Assembly (NCBI GenBank): GCA_029257865.1
Contig: JARIAN010000060.1
Location: 1 to 53,718, forward strand
Source of the DNA: Phocaeicola sp.
GTDB taxonomy: Bacteria; Bacteroidota; Bacteroidia; Bacteroidales; Bacteroidaceae
DNA: 53,718 nt
Direction of reading: 5' to 3'
The position numbers were made by a program, and so were the translations under genes. A model generated the notes under the pieces. The model ran no database searches, was not told where the DNA came from, and was given only the letters and a program-made list of their open reading frames with translations. Below, piece by piece: positions 6,689 to 15,928 of this stretch (within the stretch, counting starts at the first letter, position 1; every line of letters starts with the position of its first letter).

Positions 6689-8215
6689 ATGAGAATAAAG
6701 TTTTTACCCGCACTGATGGCCAGTCTGTGTATCTCTACAACCTGTGTCATGACGTCTTGTCTAGATAATGATGATGTACCGGAATACATCCCTAGTTCAA
6801 ATTCCAGCATCACCAGTTTTTCTTTGGGAACCCTCAAGGTAAAAGGTATAGCCAAAGACAAGGATGGCAAAGATTCCATCTACTATGACGATATCGATAT
6901 GTCGAAATATCCTTTCACAATCGACCAGATTAGACGTACCATAGAGAATAAAGATTCATTGCCTGTGGGAACAGACATCTCCAGAGTCCTCACAAAAATC
7001 TCGGCAGATACACAGTATATATTATATGGCAAAATCAACAAAGAAGGGGAAGAGCCTAAAGATACGCTGTGGACTGAACAGGATTCTATCAACTTTGCCA
7101 TCGCACCTAAACATACCTTGATGTTTAAAGTGGGCGCCATGAGCGGAGTAATGGGAAAACCATACAGCATCAAACTGAATGTGCACAACTTGGTGCCGGA
7201 TTCTCTGCAATGGGCTTCATACACCGTTGAAAACCGATTCAATGCCGGACCTCTCACCCAACAGAGAGCTTTACACCTCGACAACTGGATTTTTGTGTTC
7301 GGGAAAAACGAAGGCAAAACTCATGTGGAATATACACAACTCATCCCGGTAGAAACCACTACAGACAACAAGACAGTGGTAGCAGATGTGAAAACTGATA
7401 AATGGACACAGCTTAACGATGCCAATGGTATCGTAAATACTGCGGAACCTTACTCGGCTATGGTATGGAAAGAACAAATCTACTTCCTCTCAAAAGGAAA
7501 AGTATATTGTATCGACCCGAAAACAAAAGAAGTAACAGAGGCTGAGGAGTATAACCGTCAGGAACTCAACTTCAACCAACTGATTTCGGGAGTCACTACT
7601 CCAAACGGAAGCGACCTGCTGTATGCACGCACTCAAGACGGATTCCTGACCTACAGCAACGGACAATGGGGAAAAACAGAAAACAGCCAGATAGAATATG
7701 CTGAGCCGGGAAGCAGAACTGCTACCGCCAACCTGCCTGTATCGTATAACAAAAACCTGATACGTACTGTGGTGATGAGCTACCGTGACAAGGAAAACTC
7801 ACCATACGGCACAGTAAGCCACCGCATTAACAACGACACAGAGTGGACCAGCTACCAGTATGAACAGGTAGATACCTTTACGTGTCCAAATATAGTAGAC
7901 CCTAGCATGATTTACTATAACAAGAAACTGTATGCTTTTGGCGGTGAAATCACCAGCAAACCTCATGACAAGTTTAAGGAACCATTCAGCACATTCTTCT
8001 GCTCTTCGGACAACGGACTGAGCTGGAAGCCAATAAGCCGCCATGTATGCTTCCCTAGCGACCGCTCATTTGCCGATTTATACGGAGCAGGCATAGCCGG
8101 AGAAGGAGCTTACTCTTGCACTATAGACGATTATCAATTTATCTGGATTATCTGGTCGGACGGCCGGATGAGCCACGGAAGAATCAACCATCTGGGCTTC
8201 GCACCTAAATGGTAA
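6689..8215 (+). CDS. DUF6242-type secreted lipoprotein with propeller-like repeats
   Basis: This predicts a 508-residue protein that I place in the DUF6242 family of Bacteroidales. I chose the ATG at 6689. It gives a clean lipoprotein signal, MRIKFLPALMASLCISTTCV followed by a lipobox ending TSC. The acidic residues after the Cys (LDNDD) suggest possible export to the outer face. Residues from about 40 to 190 form an N-terminal beta-rich domain. From about 190 on there are repeated strands such as GKVYCIDPKTKEV and KKLYAFGGEI that resemble Kelch blades. No catalytic motif is seen. The gene ends 32 bp before uppS, so readthrough into the envelope block is likely. The role is unknown. Confidence 0.82.
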   Translation: MRIKFLPALMASLCISTTCVMTSCLDNDDVPEYIPSSNSSITSFSLGTLKVKGIAKDKDGKDSIYYDDIDMSKYPFTIDQIRRTIENKDSLPVGTDISRVLTKISADTQYILYGKINKEGEEPKDTLWTEQDSINFAIAPKHTLMFKVGAMSGVMGKPYSIKLNVHNLVPDSLQWASYTVENRFNAGPLTQQRALHLDNWIFVFGKNEGKTHVEYTQLIPVETTTDNKTVVADVKTDKWTQLNDANGIVNTAEPYSAMVWKEQIYFLSKGKVYCIDPKTKEVTEAEEYNRQELNFNQLISGVTTPNGSDLLYARTQDGFLTYSNGQWGKTENSQIEYAEPGSRTATANLPVSYNKNLIRTVVMSYRDKENSPYGTVSHRINNDTEWTSYQYEQVDTFTCPNIVDPSMIYYNKKLYAFGGEITSKPHDKFKEPFSTFFCSSDNGLSWKPISRHVCFPSDRSFADLYGAGIAGEGAYSCTIDDYQFIWIIWSDGRMSHGRINHLGFAPKW

Positions 8216-8247
8216 TCTTTCTGCCAAACTAACAGAATACTATATAA

Positions 8248-8988
8248 ATGACACTTTATAGAAATCAATTAGACCCAACACGTATCCCAGCCCATATAGC
8301 CATCATCATGGACGGCAATGGACGCTGGGCGAAAGAACGAGGTGAAAAGCGGTCGTTCGGCCATCAGGCAGGAGCGGAAACCGTGCACAGAATAGCAGAA
8401 GAGGCTGCCAGGCTGGGAGTGAAATACCTCACCCTCTATACCTTCTCTACCGAAAACTGGAACAGACCGGTAGATGAAGTGACCGCCCTGATGGCACTGC
8501 TCATGGAATCTATCGAAGAGGAGATTTTCATGAAAAACAATATCAGCTTCCAAATTGTGGGCAACTTGAAACAACTCCCCGACGAAGTGAGGGACAAACT
8601 GCTGCAGTGTGTGAAAAACACTTCTGCAAATACCGGCATGTGCCTGGTTCTGGCTTTGAGCTACTCGTCGAAATGGGAACTGACAGAGGCCGTGAAGCAA
8701 ATAACACAAGAGGTTGTGGAAGGGAAAATCAAAGTGGACGAGATTACCGACCATACCATAGACCGGCATCTTGCAACGAACTTCATGCCTAACCCTGACC
8801 TGCTGATACGAACAGGTGGGGAAATCCGTCTGAGCAACTATCTGCTTTGGCAATGCGCATACTCGGAACTGTACTTCTGTGATACGTTCTGGCCCGACTT
8901 CGGAGAAGAAGAACTGTGCAAAGCCATCTGTGATTATCAACGTAGAGAACGCCGTTTCGGCAAAACCAGTGAACAAATCTTGAAATAA
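8248..8988 (+). CDS. uppS: Undecaprenyl diphosphate synthase (isoprenyl transferase)
   Basis: This 246-residue cis-prenyltransferase extends farnesyl diphosphate with isopentenyl units to make the C55 lipid carrier for peptidoglycan and surface glycans. The signature [17 protein letters not shown] near residues 16-33 holds the catalytic Asp. [15 protein letters not shown] and [20 protein letters not shown] are further family motifs. The protein is soluble and peripheral to the inner membrane. Only two bases separate its stop from bamA, so the pair is tightly coupled. Confidence 0.96.
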   Translation: MTLYRNQLDPTRIPAHIAIIMDGNGRWAKERGEKRSFGHQAGAETVHRIAEEAARLGVKYLTLYTFSTENWNRPVDEVTALMALLMESIEEEIFMKNNISFQIVGNLKQLPDEVRDKLLQCVKNTSANTGMCLVLALSYSSKWELTEAVKQITQEVVEGKIKVDEITDHTIDRHLATNFMPNPDLLIRTGGEIRLSNYLLWQCAYSELYFCDTFWPDFGEEELCKAICDYQRRERRFGKTSEQILK

Positions 8989-8990
8989 AA

Positions 8991-11630
8991 ATGCGAAAAC
9001 TTATTTCCTCTATTCTCATTGCTTTATGCTGCATTTACTGCTTCACAGCAGAAGGATATGCACAAGAAAACAACCAGCCGGGAAATGAATCGTTTATTTT
9101 ATATAATGGGACTTCCAAAAGATATGAAATAGCCGACATCAAAGTTACCGGTATCAAAAATTATGAAGACTATGTATTGATTGGAATCTCAGGACTGGCT
9201 GTTGGACAGACCATTACTGTGCCTGGAGATGATATCACCGGAGCTATCAAAAGATATTGGAGACACGGCTTGTTCTCTGACGTGAAAATCTCTGCCGACA
9301 AGATTGTGGGTGACAAAATCTACCTGCATATCGAACTGAAACAAAGGCCACGTATCACGGACATTCATTTCCACGGAGTGAAAAAAAGTGAAAGAGAAGA
9401 CCTACAGGCAAAATTGGGACTGGTGAAAGGTAGCCAGATTACTCCTAACCTGATTGACCGTGCAAAACTCATCATCAAAAAGCATTTCGATGAAAAAGGC
9501 TTTAAAAATGCTGAAGTGAACATCATTGAAACAGAGGACAAGGAGCATGAAGACCAGGTATATGTAAACGTGAACATCGACAAGAAAGAAAAGGTGAAAG
9601 TGCACCTGATTACCATCGACGGAAACGAAATCTTGAGCGACAAGAAACTGAAACGCATCATGAAAAAGACCAATGAAAAAGGTAAACTGGTCAACTTGTT
9701 CCGTACTAAAAAGTTCATCAATGAAAAATATGAGGAAGACAAGCAGAAAATCATTGACAAGTATAACGAACTGGGATATCGTGACGCTATCATCTTGGTA
9801 GACAGCGTTTCTCCTTATGATGACAAGACGGTAAACGTGTATATGAAAATCAACGAGGGTAACAAGTATTACTTGAGAGACATTACCTGGGTGGGTAATA
9901 CCGTGTACCAGTCGGACTTGCTGAACGAACAGCTGCGCATGAAAAGCGGAGATGTATATAACCAGAAACTGCTCAACGACCGTGTGTCGAACGATGAAGA
10001 TGCCATTGGTAACAACTACTATAACCGTGGATATGTGTTCTTCCACCTTGACCCTGTAGAAGTGAACATTGACGGTGATTCCATTGACTTGGAAATGCGT
10101 ATCGTGGAAGGTCCACAGGCTAGCATCAGCCACGTGAGAATCAACGGTAACGACCGCCTCTACGAAAATGTGGTAAGACGTGAACTTCGTACCAGACCGG
10201 GTGACTTGTTCAGCAAGGAGGCGCTGGAACGTTCGTATCGTGAAATTGCGCAGATGGGACACTTCAACCCGGAAAACATCAAACCGGATGTGCGCCCGGA
10301 TGTAACAAACGGTACGGTAGACATCAACTGGGGATTGGAATCAAAAGCCAATGACCAGGTGGAATTCTCTGCCGGATGGGGACAGACCGGTGTCATCGGT
10401 AAACTGAGTTTGAAGTTCACCAACTTCTCGTTTGCCAACCTGTTCCGCAAGAACAAGAACTACCGTGGCTTCCTTCCTCAAGGTGACGGACAGACACTGA
10501 CCATCAGCGGACAGACCAACGGACGCTACTACCAGTCGTACAGCGTTTCATTCATGGACCCTTGGTTTGGCGGCAAACGCCCGAACTCATTCTCGGTATC
10601 GACCTTCTTCTCCAAGCAGACCGACGTGAGCAGCCAGTATTACAACTCGGCCTACATGAATAACTATTATAACTACCTGAGCGGTTTCGGAAACTATTCG
10701 GGAGGCTATTACGACAATTATGAGTCTTATTATGACCCAGACAAGTCTATCAAGATGTTCGGAGTATCTGTGGGATGGGGAAAACGTCTCCGCTGGCCGG
10801 ACGACTACTTCACCCTATCGGCTGAACTGTCGTACCAACGATTTATGCTGAAAGACTGGAGCTACCTGTATATCATGCTCAACAACGGACAGTATATGAA
10901 TACAGGAAACTGCAACAGTTTGAGCCTGAACTTGACCTTGTCGCGTAACTCAACAGACAACCCGATTTTCCCACGCTACGGTTCTGAATTCAGTGCTTCA
11001 CTGAGCATCACCCCTCCGTATTCACTGTTCAGCAAAAAGGACTATGCAACCTACGGAAAAGACAACTACAAGGATGCAGCCAGCATGTATAAATGGATTG
11101 AATACCATAAGTGGAAATTCAAAGCCAAAACCTACACTGCACTGATGGACATCAAGAAATGTCCGGTCATCATGACCCGTACCGAATTTGGTATCTTAGG
11201 ACATTTCAACAAGCATAAACGCTCTCCATTTGAAACCTTCTACATGGGTGGAGACGGTATGAGCGGATATAGCTACAACTACGCTTCTGAAACCATCGCC
11301 CTTCGTGGTTATGAAAACGGTGCACTGACCCCTTACGGTGAAGAAGGTTATGCCTACGTGAGACTGGGCGCCGAACTCAGATACCCACTGATGCTGGAAA
11401 ACTCAACCAGTATCTATGCTTTGGGATTCTTGGAAGCAGGTAACGCCTGGAAGGAAGTATCTAAATTCAACCCATTCAAGCTGAAACGCTCGGCTGGTGT
11501 GGGTGTGCGTATCTTCCTCCCTATGATTGGTATGATGGGTATTGACTGGGCATACGGATTTGACAAAATCAACGGCTCTACCCAATATAGCGGAAGCCAG
11601 TTCCACTTCATCATCGGACAAGAATTCTAA
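8991..11630 (+). CDS. bamA: Outer membrane protein assembly factor BamA
   Basis: This 879-residue outer-membrane protein is the core of the machine that folds beta-barrel proteins into the outer membrane. It has a signal peptide (MRKLISSILIALCCIYCFTA...GYAQ) and then about five POTRA modules up to roughly residue 440, seen as repeats of strands with IADIKVTGIKNY, ITDIHFHGVKK, VHLITIDGNE, LRDITWVGNT and ISHVRINGNDR. The barrel follows and includes the VGVRIFLPMIGMMGIDWAYG region near the end. The last residue is Phe, as is usual for barrel proteins. Aromatic-rich loops (YYNSAYMNNYYNYL) mark extracellular parts. It lies between uppS and two Skp-like genes. Confidence 0.95.
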   Translation: MRKLISSILIALCCIYCFTAEGYAQENNQPGNESFILYNGTSKRYEIADIKVTGIKNYEDYVLIGISGLAVGQTITVPGDDITGAIKRYWRHGLFSDVKISADKIVGDKIYLHIELKQRPRITDIHFHGVKKSEREDLQAKLGLVKGSQITPNLIDRAKLIIKKHFDEKGFKNAEVNIIETEDKEHEDQVYVNVNIDKKEKVKVHLITIDGNEILSDKKLKRIMKKTNEKGKLVNLFRTKKFINEKYEEDKQKIIDKYNELGYRDAIILVDSVSPYDDKTVNVYMKINEGNKYYLRDITWVGNTVYQSDLLNEQLRMKSGDVYNQKLLNDRVSNDEDAIGNNYYNRGYVFFHLDPVEVNIDGDSIDLEMRIVEGPQASISHVRINGNDRLYENVVRRELRTRPGDLFSKEALERSYREIAQMGHFNPENIKPDVRPDVTNGTVDINWGLESKANDQVEFSAGWGQTGVIGKLSLKFTNFSFANLFRKNKNYRGFLPQGDGQTLTISGQTNGRYYQSYSVSFMDPWFGGKRPNSFSVSTFFSKQTDVSSQYYNSAYMNNYYNYLSGFGNYSGGYYDNYESYYDPDKSIKMFGVSVGWGKRLRWPDDYFTLSAELSYQRFMLKDWSYLYIMLNNGQYMNTGNCNSLSLNLTLSRNSTDNPIFPRYGSEFSASLSITPPYSLFSKKDYATYGKDNYKDAASMYKWIEYHKWKFKAKTYTALMDIKKCPVIMTRTEFGILGHFNKHKRSPFETFYMGGDGMSGYSYNYASETIALRGYENGALTPYGEEGYAYVRLGAELRYPLMLENSTSIYALGFLEAGNAWKEVSKFNPFKLKRSAGVGVRIFLPMIGMMGIDWAYGFDKINGSTQYSGSQFHFIIGQEF

Positions 11631-11643
11631 CCTTATTGATAGA

Positions 11644-11700
11644 TAACGAGAATTAAGAATTAAGACTGCACTCCTTTTTGATCCTTAATTCTCGTTTTCA
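11644..11700 (+). terminator. Hairpin between bamA and the first ompH gene
   Basis: AACGAGAATTAAG (11644-11656) pairs perfectly with CTTAATTCTCGTT (11684-11696) and is followed by TTCAGTTTTAATT. The left arm is followed by a second AATTAAG copy, which would allow a slipped pairing. The T-run is short, so this may only partly block readthrough from bamA into ompH. Confidence 0.6.
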
Positions 11701-11722
11701 GTTTTAATTAAAACTTCAGATT

Positions 11723-12238
11723 ATGAAAAAACTATTCCTCACAGCAGCAATGCTTATGGCCTGCATCTTAGGCATACAGGCTCAACGATTTGCCTTGATA
11801 GACATGGAATTTATTTTGAAACAGATTCCTAGATACGAACAGGCCAACCAACAGCTGGAAACTCTTTCTCAACAATGGCAAAAAGAAATAGAAGCCAAGG
11901 GTAAGGAAGCCAAGACACTGTATGAGGCTTACCAAAAAACAGCCGCCAACTTGTCGGCCGCTCAAAAGAATGCCAAGGAAGAAGAAATCATCAGAAAAGA
12001 AAAAGAAGTGGCCGAACTGAGAAAAAAATATTTCGGACCGGAAGGGGAAATATTGAAGAAACGACAGGAGCTGATTACTCCTATCCAAGACGCCATCTAC
12101 CAGACGGTGAAAGAGGTAGCCACACAGAAAGGATATGACGCCGTAATAGACCGGGCGTCTGCTCAAAGCATGATTTTTGCCTCTCCACGCATCGACATCA
12201 GCAATGAAATCCTTTCAAGATTAGGATATTCGAATTAA
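11723..12238 (+). CDS. OmpH/Skp-family periplasmic chaperone (first copy)
   Basis: This 171-residue protein has a signal peptide (MKKLFLTAAMLMACILGIQAQ) followed by RFALIDMEFILKQIPRYEQA. It has a long charged helical region of about residues 40-115, full of Glu and Lys, that forms the coiled-coil tentacles of Skp. The C-terminal VIDRASAQSMIFASPRIDIS segment closes the small trimer-forming domain. Skp proteins hold unfolded outer-membrane proteins in the periplasm and pass them to BamA. Placement right after bamA supports this role. It has a diverged sister gene 79 bp downstream. Confidence 0.9.
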   Translation: MKKLFLTAAMLMACILGIQAQRFALIDMEFILKQIPRYEQANQQLETLSQQWQKEIEAKGKEAKTLYEAYQKTAANLSAAQKNAKEEEIIRKEKEVAELRKKYFGPEGEILKKRQELITPIQDAIYQTVKEVATQKGYDAVIDRASAQSMIFASPRIDISNEILSRLGYSN

Positions 12239-12243
12239 TTTTA

Positions 12244-12251
12244 TACATTTG
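12244..12251 (+). promoter_or_regulatory. -7 element upstream of the second ompH gene
   Basis: TACATTTG followed by CA is an exact TAnnTTTG match. It gives a leader of about 60 nt before the ATG at 12318. The second ompH gene could therefore be expressed on its own, in addition to readthrough from the first. Confidence 0.5.
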
Positions 12252-12317
12252 CAAACGGTTAAAAGATAACCACACAGAAATACAGATAATTAATAACAAA
12301 TAGAATAAATTAAGATT

Positions 12318-12860
12318 ATGTTTAAGAAAATTGCTTTATTACTTTTACTCATTGCTCCAATGAGTGTTTTTGCACAGAAGTTCGCTCACTTCAAGTCTAT
12401 GGATATCATTCCTGTAATGCCGGAATATACTAAAGCACAGACTGACATCCAGGCTATGCAGAAGCAGTACGAAGACGAAATCAAACGTGCTTCTGACGAG
12501 TTCAACAAGAAATATGCTGAATACCAGAAGGAACAGAAAACTCTTCCTCAGAACATTCAGGAACGCCGCCAGAAAGAGTTGCAGGAATTGTCTGAAAAAG
12601 GTATGCAGTTCCAGCAGGATGCTCAGCAGCAGCTGCAGAAGGCTTACGGAGAAATGATGGAACCTATCTACAAGAAACTGGAAGATGCTGTAAAAGCTAT
12701 CGGTACAAACGGTGGTTATACTTATATTTTTGACTTGAACCGTACTGATATTCCTTATATCAACGAAAGTATGTCAAAAGATGTAACTAACGACATCAAG
12801 ACAAAACTGGGAGTCAGCCTGACTGCAGTACCTGCTCCTATGGCAGCACCTATTCAGTAA
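12318..12860 (+). CDS. OmpH/Skp-family periplasmic chaperone (second copy)
   Basis: This 180-residue protein has a signal peptide (MFKKIALLLLLIAPMSVFAQ) and KFAHFKSMDIIPVMPEYTKA at the mature N-terminus. A long Gln/Glu/Lys coiled coil from about residue 45 to 120 matches the Skp tentacles. A YTYIFDLNRTDIPYINES segment and a Pro/Ala-rich tail (AVPAPMAAP) end the protein. It differs from the first copy in the coiled coil and tail, so the two may serve different clients or form mixed trimers. A strong terminator follows at 12881-12949. Confidence 0.9.
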   Translation: MFKKIALLLLLIAPMSVFAQKFAHFKSMDIIPVMPEYTKAQTDIQAMQKQYEDEIKRASDEFNKKYAEYQKEQKTLPQNIQERRQKELQELSEKGMQFQQDAQQQLQKAYGEMMEPIYKKLEDAVKAIGTNGGYTYIFDLNRTDIPYINESMSKDVTNDIKTKLGVSLTAVPAPMAAPIQ

Positions 12861-12880
12861 ACGAATAGCATCTCTATAAT

Positions 12881-12949
12881 TTAAACGCGGACAGATAAGA
12901 GGCACAGCACAGCCTGTACCACACAGCATCTGTCCGCGTTTAACTTTTT
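12881..12949 (+). terminator. Intrinsic terminator after the second ompH gene
   Basis: A perfect 16-bp stem is formed by 12881-12896 (TTAAACGCGGACAGAT) and 12928-12943. The loop is 31 nt and contains GCACAGCACAGCCTGTACC, which can form small inner pairings. CTTTTT follows the stem. The loop is much longer than that of a typical E. coli terminator. It separates the ompH genes from murI. Confidence 0.8.
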
Positions 12950-12986
12950 ACTTCTAGATTGTTTCATCTATTAATCTCTTTAGTGT

Positions 12987-13817
12987 ATGTATCCTATTTG
13001 TGGCCCTATCGGGGTGTTCGACTCTGGTTATGGGGGACTGACCATACTCGAAAAAATAAAAGAGCAACTTCCGCAATATGATTATCTTTATCTGGGAGAC
13101 AATGCGCGTACTCCTTATGGAACACGCTCTTTTGAGGTAGTGTATGAATTTACACTGCAGGCAGTAAGAAAACTGTTTGAAATGGGCTGCCCACTGGTTA
13201 TCCTGGCTTGCAACACGGCTTCGGCAAAGGCGTTACGAAGTATTCAGCAGAAAGACCTGCCTTATCTGGATGCGTCCAGAAGGGTATTGGGAGTTATCCG
13301 CCCTACCGCTGAATGTATCGGCGAGCTGACTCAAACGCGCCATATCGGACTGCTAGCCACCGAAGGTACGGTGCGATCCGGTTCCTATCCAATGGAAATA
13401 AACAAACTTTTTCCCGACATAACAGTAAGTAGCATTCCTTGTCCGTTGTGGGTTCCGCTGATTGAAAACAACGAGTTCAACTCGGAAGGGGCGGATTATT
13501 TCGTGAAAAAGTATGTAAACCAGCTGCTGGAAAAAGACCCGATGATTGACACGTTCATTCTAGGATGTACGCATTATCCACTGCTAATGCAAAAAATACG
13601 AAAATTCACTCCACCACATATCCAGTTGGTGGCACAAGGAGAATATGTGGCAACCAGCTTATCTGACTATCTGACAAGACATCCGGAAATAGAACAACGC
13701 TGTACCAAAAAAGGGAACTGCAAGTTCCTGACTACCGAATCGGAAGAGAAGTTCCAAGAGTCGGCAAGCCTCTTCTTGCATCAGGACATCCTGGTAAGGA
13801 GCATTTCACTGGAATAA
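12987..13817 (+). CDS. murI: Glutamate racemase
   Basis: This 276-residue cytosolic enzyme converts L- to D-glutamate for peptidoglycan. The two catalytic cysteine regions are visible: PLVILACNTASAKALR near residues 68-83 and FILGCTHYPLL near 187-197. The N-terminal IGVFDSGYGGLTI (residues 8-20) is the substrate-binding signature. The length fits the family. It is the last gene of the plus-strand envelope block and faces the S41 protease gene, with only a small hairpin between them. Confidence 0.95.
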   Translation: MYPICGPIGVFDSGYGGLTILEKIKEQLPQYDYLYLGDNARTPYGTRSFEVVYEFTLQAVRKLFEMGCPLVILACNTASAKALRSIQQKDLPYLDASRRVLGVIRPTAECIGELTQTRHIGLLATEGTVRSGSYPMEINKLFPDITVSSIPCPLWVPLIENNEFNSEGADYFVKKYVNQLLEKDPMIDTFILGCTHYPLLMQKIRKFTPPHIQLVAQGEYVATSLSDYLTRHPEIEQRCTKKGNCKFLTTESEEKFQESASLFLHQDILVRSISLE

Positions 13818-13841
13818 AGGTATCACCTCAGATGATACCTT
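13817..13841. terminator. Short hairpin between convergent murI and S41 protease genes
   Basis: AAGGTATCA (13817-13825) pairs with TGATACCTT (13833-13841) around a 7-nt loop. The left arm overlaps the last base of the murI stop codon. Short T-runs lie on the flanks. It could serve both genes. Confidence 0.6.
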
Positions 13842-13860
13842 TATACTCTATGAAATGGAA

Positions 13861-15456
13861 TTATTTTTTTACAGGGAATTTAAAATCAGGTTGCTCCAGC
13901 AGTTCTATCGCTTTAGAAATACTATGGTTCAACCCGTTTACAGTTTGAAAATACTCGCTCATATCCCACAAATCTCGTGCTATAAGGGCTTTCAGTTGTG
14001 TCTTGATTAACGGCAAAGCCAACAGGTATTCTTCTTCCTTATACTCCACTTTCAACTCTTTTCCCAAAGCTACCAGTTCATCCAGCATTTCTTTGGTCAC
14101 TTCAAACGAATGGTTGAAATGATGGAAAGTCTTGTATTTCTTGAGCCATTGTTCTCGATGGCGGTCTACCAACTTCATGTTCATCTGCACGATAGCTCCC
14201 TTGTTGCGAAGAGCCAAATAATAATTGGTATACATAGTAGTGTCTACAGGAACAAAATAGTCGGGCATAATCCCTCCGCCACCATATACCGTACGCCCCA
14301 GTTTAAGTGTAGTACGTTTCAACGAGTCTGGAAAATGAATACTATCGGCACTTACCATCTCCCCTCTGTTATAACGTTCTATTAGGTCTTTGTTATACTG
14401 CTCTATACTTTCATAAGGTTTTTGGATACAACGCCCCGAAGGAGTATAATAACGAGCTACCGTAAGACGAATCATGGAGCCATCGGGCAAGTCGATAGGT
14501 CGCTGTACCAATCCTTTCCCGAAGCTTCTTCTACCTACCACTATCGCACGGTCCCAGTCCTGCAAGGCTCCTGTTACAATTTCACTGGCCGAGGCAGAAA
14601 ACTCATCAACCAGCACCACCACCTTGCCTTGCTGGAAGATACCGTTTCCTTCCGCTTCAAATTCAGCCCTCGGATTACGGCGCCCTTCTGTATAGACTAT
14701 CAACTCGTTCTTTCCCAAGAATTGGTTGACTACCCCGATAGCTGCATTCAGATATCCTCCACCATTTCCTTGCAAGTCGAGAATTAGGCTCTTCATACCT
14801 TGCTGTTTCAAGCGCAAGATAGCTTCGGCAAACTCCTGACTTGTCGTTGCTGCAAAACGGCTGATGCGAATGTATCCGATACCTTGCTTGACCATATAAG
14901 AGGCATCCAAGCTATATACTGGAATCTTATCACGCTTCAAGGTAAAAGGAATCAGTTCCTTCACCCCTTTTCGCAACACCTTTACATTAACTTTAGTCCC
15001 CTTCTTTCCACGCAGACGGCGCATCACCTCTTCCATACTCATCTTCACACCGGAGATAAGTGTGTCGTTGACTTCCATAATACGGTCAGCCGCCAAGATT
15101 CCAGCTTTTTCGGAAGGGCCGCCAGAAACCGGCTGTATCACGAACAAAGTATCTGTAGCCATGTTGAACTGAATTCCGATTCCATCAAAATTACCTTGCA
15201 ACGGCTCATTCAGCTTTCTCACCTCCTCCGGATCGGAATAAGTGGAATGAGGGTCCAGTTCCTTGAGCATACTGACAATGGCAGTTTCTACCAACTTGCC
15301 TTCATCGACTGCATCTACATATAAATTGGAAATAGCAAACTCAGCCAACTGCAATTTACGCAAAGGAGAATTAAGCAGTTTGTTTTGGGCTCCCGCCGAT
15401 GGGATAAAGAAAAGGCAGCCTAATGCTGCCGTAATTATTCTTGAATTCATTTTCAT
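13861..15456 (-). CDS. S41-family C-terminal processing peptidase (CtpA/Prc type)
   Basis: This 531-residue secreted protease has a signal peptide (MKMNSRIITAALGCLFFIPS...AGAQ). A PDZ domain follows at about residues 90-175 (GIGIQFN...ILAADRIMEVNDTLISG). The S41 core then holds the catalytic serine in EFSASASEIVTGAL and the lysine in RRSFGKGLVQ. FDGIGIQ and YTPSGRCIQKPY are family motifs. It probably acts in the periplasm on protein tails, perhaps on envelope proteins. It starts one base after the coaD stop, so it is the last gene of the GNAT-parE-coaD-S41 unit. Confidence 0.93.
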   Translation of the reverse strand: MKMNSRIITAALGCLFFIPSAGAQNKLLNSPLRKLQLAEFAISNLYVDAVDEGKLVETAIVSMLKELDPHSTYSDPEEVRKLNEPLQGNFDGIGIQFNMATDTLFVIQPVSGGPSEKAGILAADRIMEVNDTLISGVKMSMEEVMRRLRGKKGTKVNVKVLRKGVKELIPFTLKRDKIPVYSLDASYMVKQGIGYIRISRFAATTSQEFAEAILRLKQQGMKSLILDLQGNGGGYLNAAIGVVNQFLGKNELIVYTEGRRNPRAEFEAEGNGIFQQGKVVVLVDEFSASASEIVTGALQDWDRAIVVGRRSFGKGLVQRPIDLPDGSMIRLTVARYYTPSGRCIQKPYESIEQYNKDLIERYNRGEMVSADSIHFPDSLKRTTLKLGRTVYGGGGIMPDYFVPVDTTMYTNYYLALRNKGAIVQMNMKLVDRHREQWLKKYKTFHHFNHSFEVTKEMLDELVALGKELKVEYKEEEYLLALPLIKTQLKALIARDLWDMSEYFQTVNGLNHSISKAIELLEQPDFKFPVKK

Positions 15457-15457
15457 T

Positions 15458-15916
15458 CTAAATATTAATATCCAACCCTTCCGGAAGGAATGAAGTTACA
15501 TCTTTACCATATTGCAACAACTCACGCACAATGGTAGAACTGATAGAAGTAAGTTCCGGCTCGGTGAAGAGCAGGATTGTTTCAATGTTCGCCAACTTAC
15601 GATTGATATCTGCAATGGTCTCTTCATATTCAAAATCGCGTACTGTGCGGATTCCTCTTATAATGAATCCCGCTTCCCTTTCACTGGCAAAGTCAACCGT
15701 CAGTCCGTTATATGCCTCTACCTTAATGCGCGGCTCACCAGCATAAAGCTGCTGTATCATTGCCACCCTTTTCTCGGTAGGAAACCAAGTACGCTTGCTG
15801 TCATTCACTCCGATACCGATGATTATCTCATCCATAAATGTCAATGCACGCTTCACCACCGAATAATGTCCAATCGTAAAAGGGTCGAATGTTCCTGGAA
15901 AAATAGCTCTCCTCAT
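15458..15916 (-). CDS. coaD: Phosphopantetheine adenylyltransferase
   Basis: This 152-residue enzyme joins phosphopantetheine and ATP to make dephospho-CoA, the fourth step of coenzyme A synthesis. The nucleotidyltransferase motif [16 protein letters not shown] (residues 6-21) contains the T/HxGH signature. [12 protein letters not shown] binds the substrate, and [10 protein letters not shown] near the C-terminus completes the ATP site. The length is slightly short of the usual 160, but no key region is missing. It is 12 bp downstream of parE and abuts the S41 gene. Confidence 0.96.
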   Translation of the reverse strand: MRRAIFPGTFDPFTIGHYSVVKRALTFMDEIIIGIGVNDSKRTWFPTEKRVAMIQQLYAGEPRIKVEAYNGLTVDFASEREAGFIIRGIRTVRDFEYEETIADINRKLANIETILLFTEPELTSISSTIVRELLQYGKDVTSFLPEGLDINI

Positions 15917-15928
15917 ACCATTATTTTA

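Noticed and set aside
9402-10262. Long antisense frame (286 codons) within bamA
   Set aside because: bamA is well supported on the plus strand. The opposite frame is open only because of codon use and has no family features.
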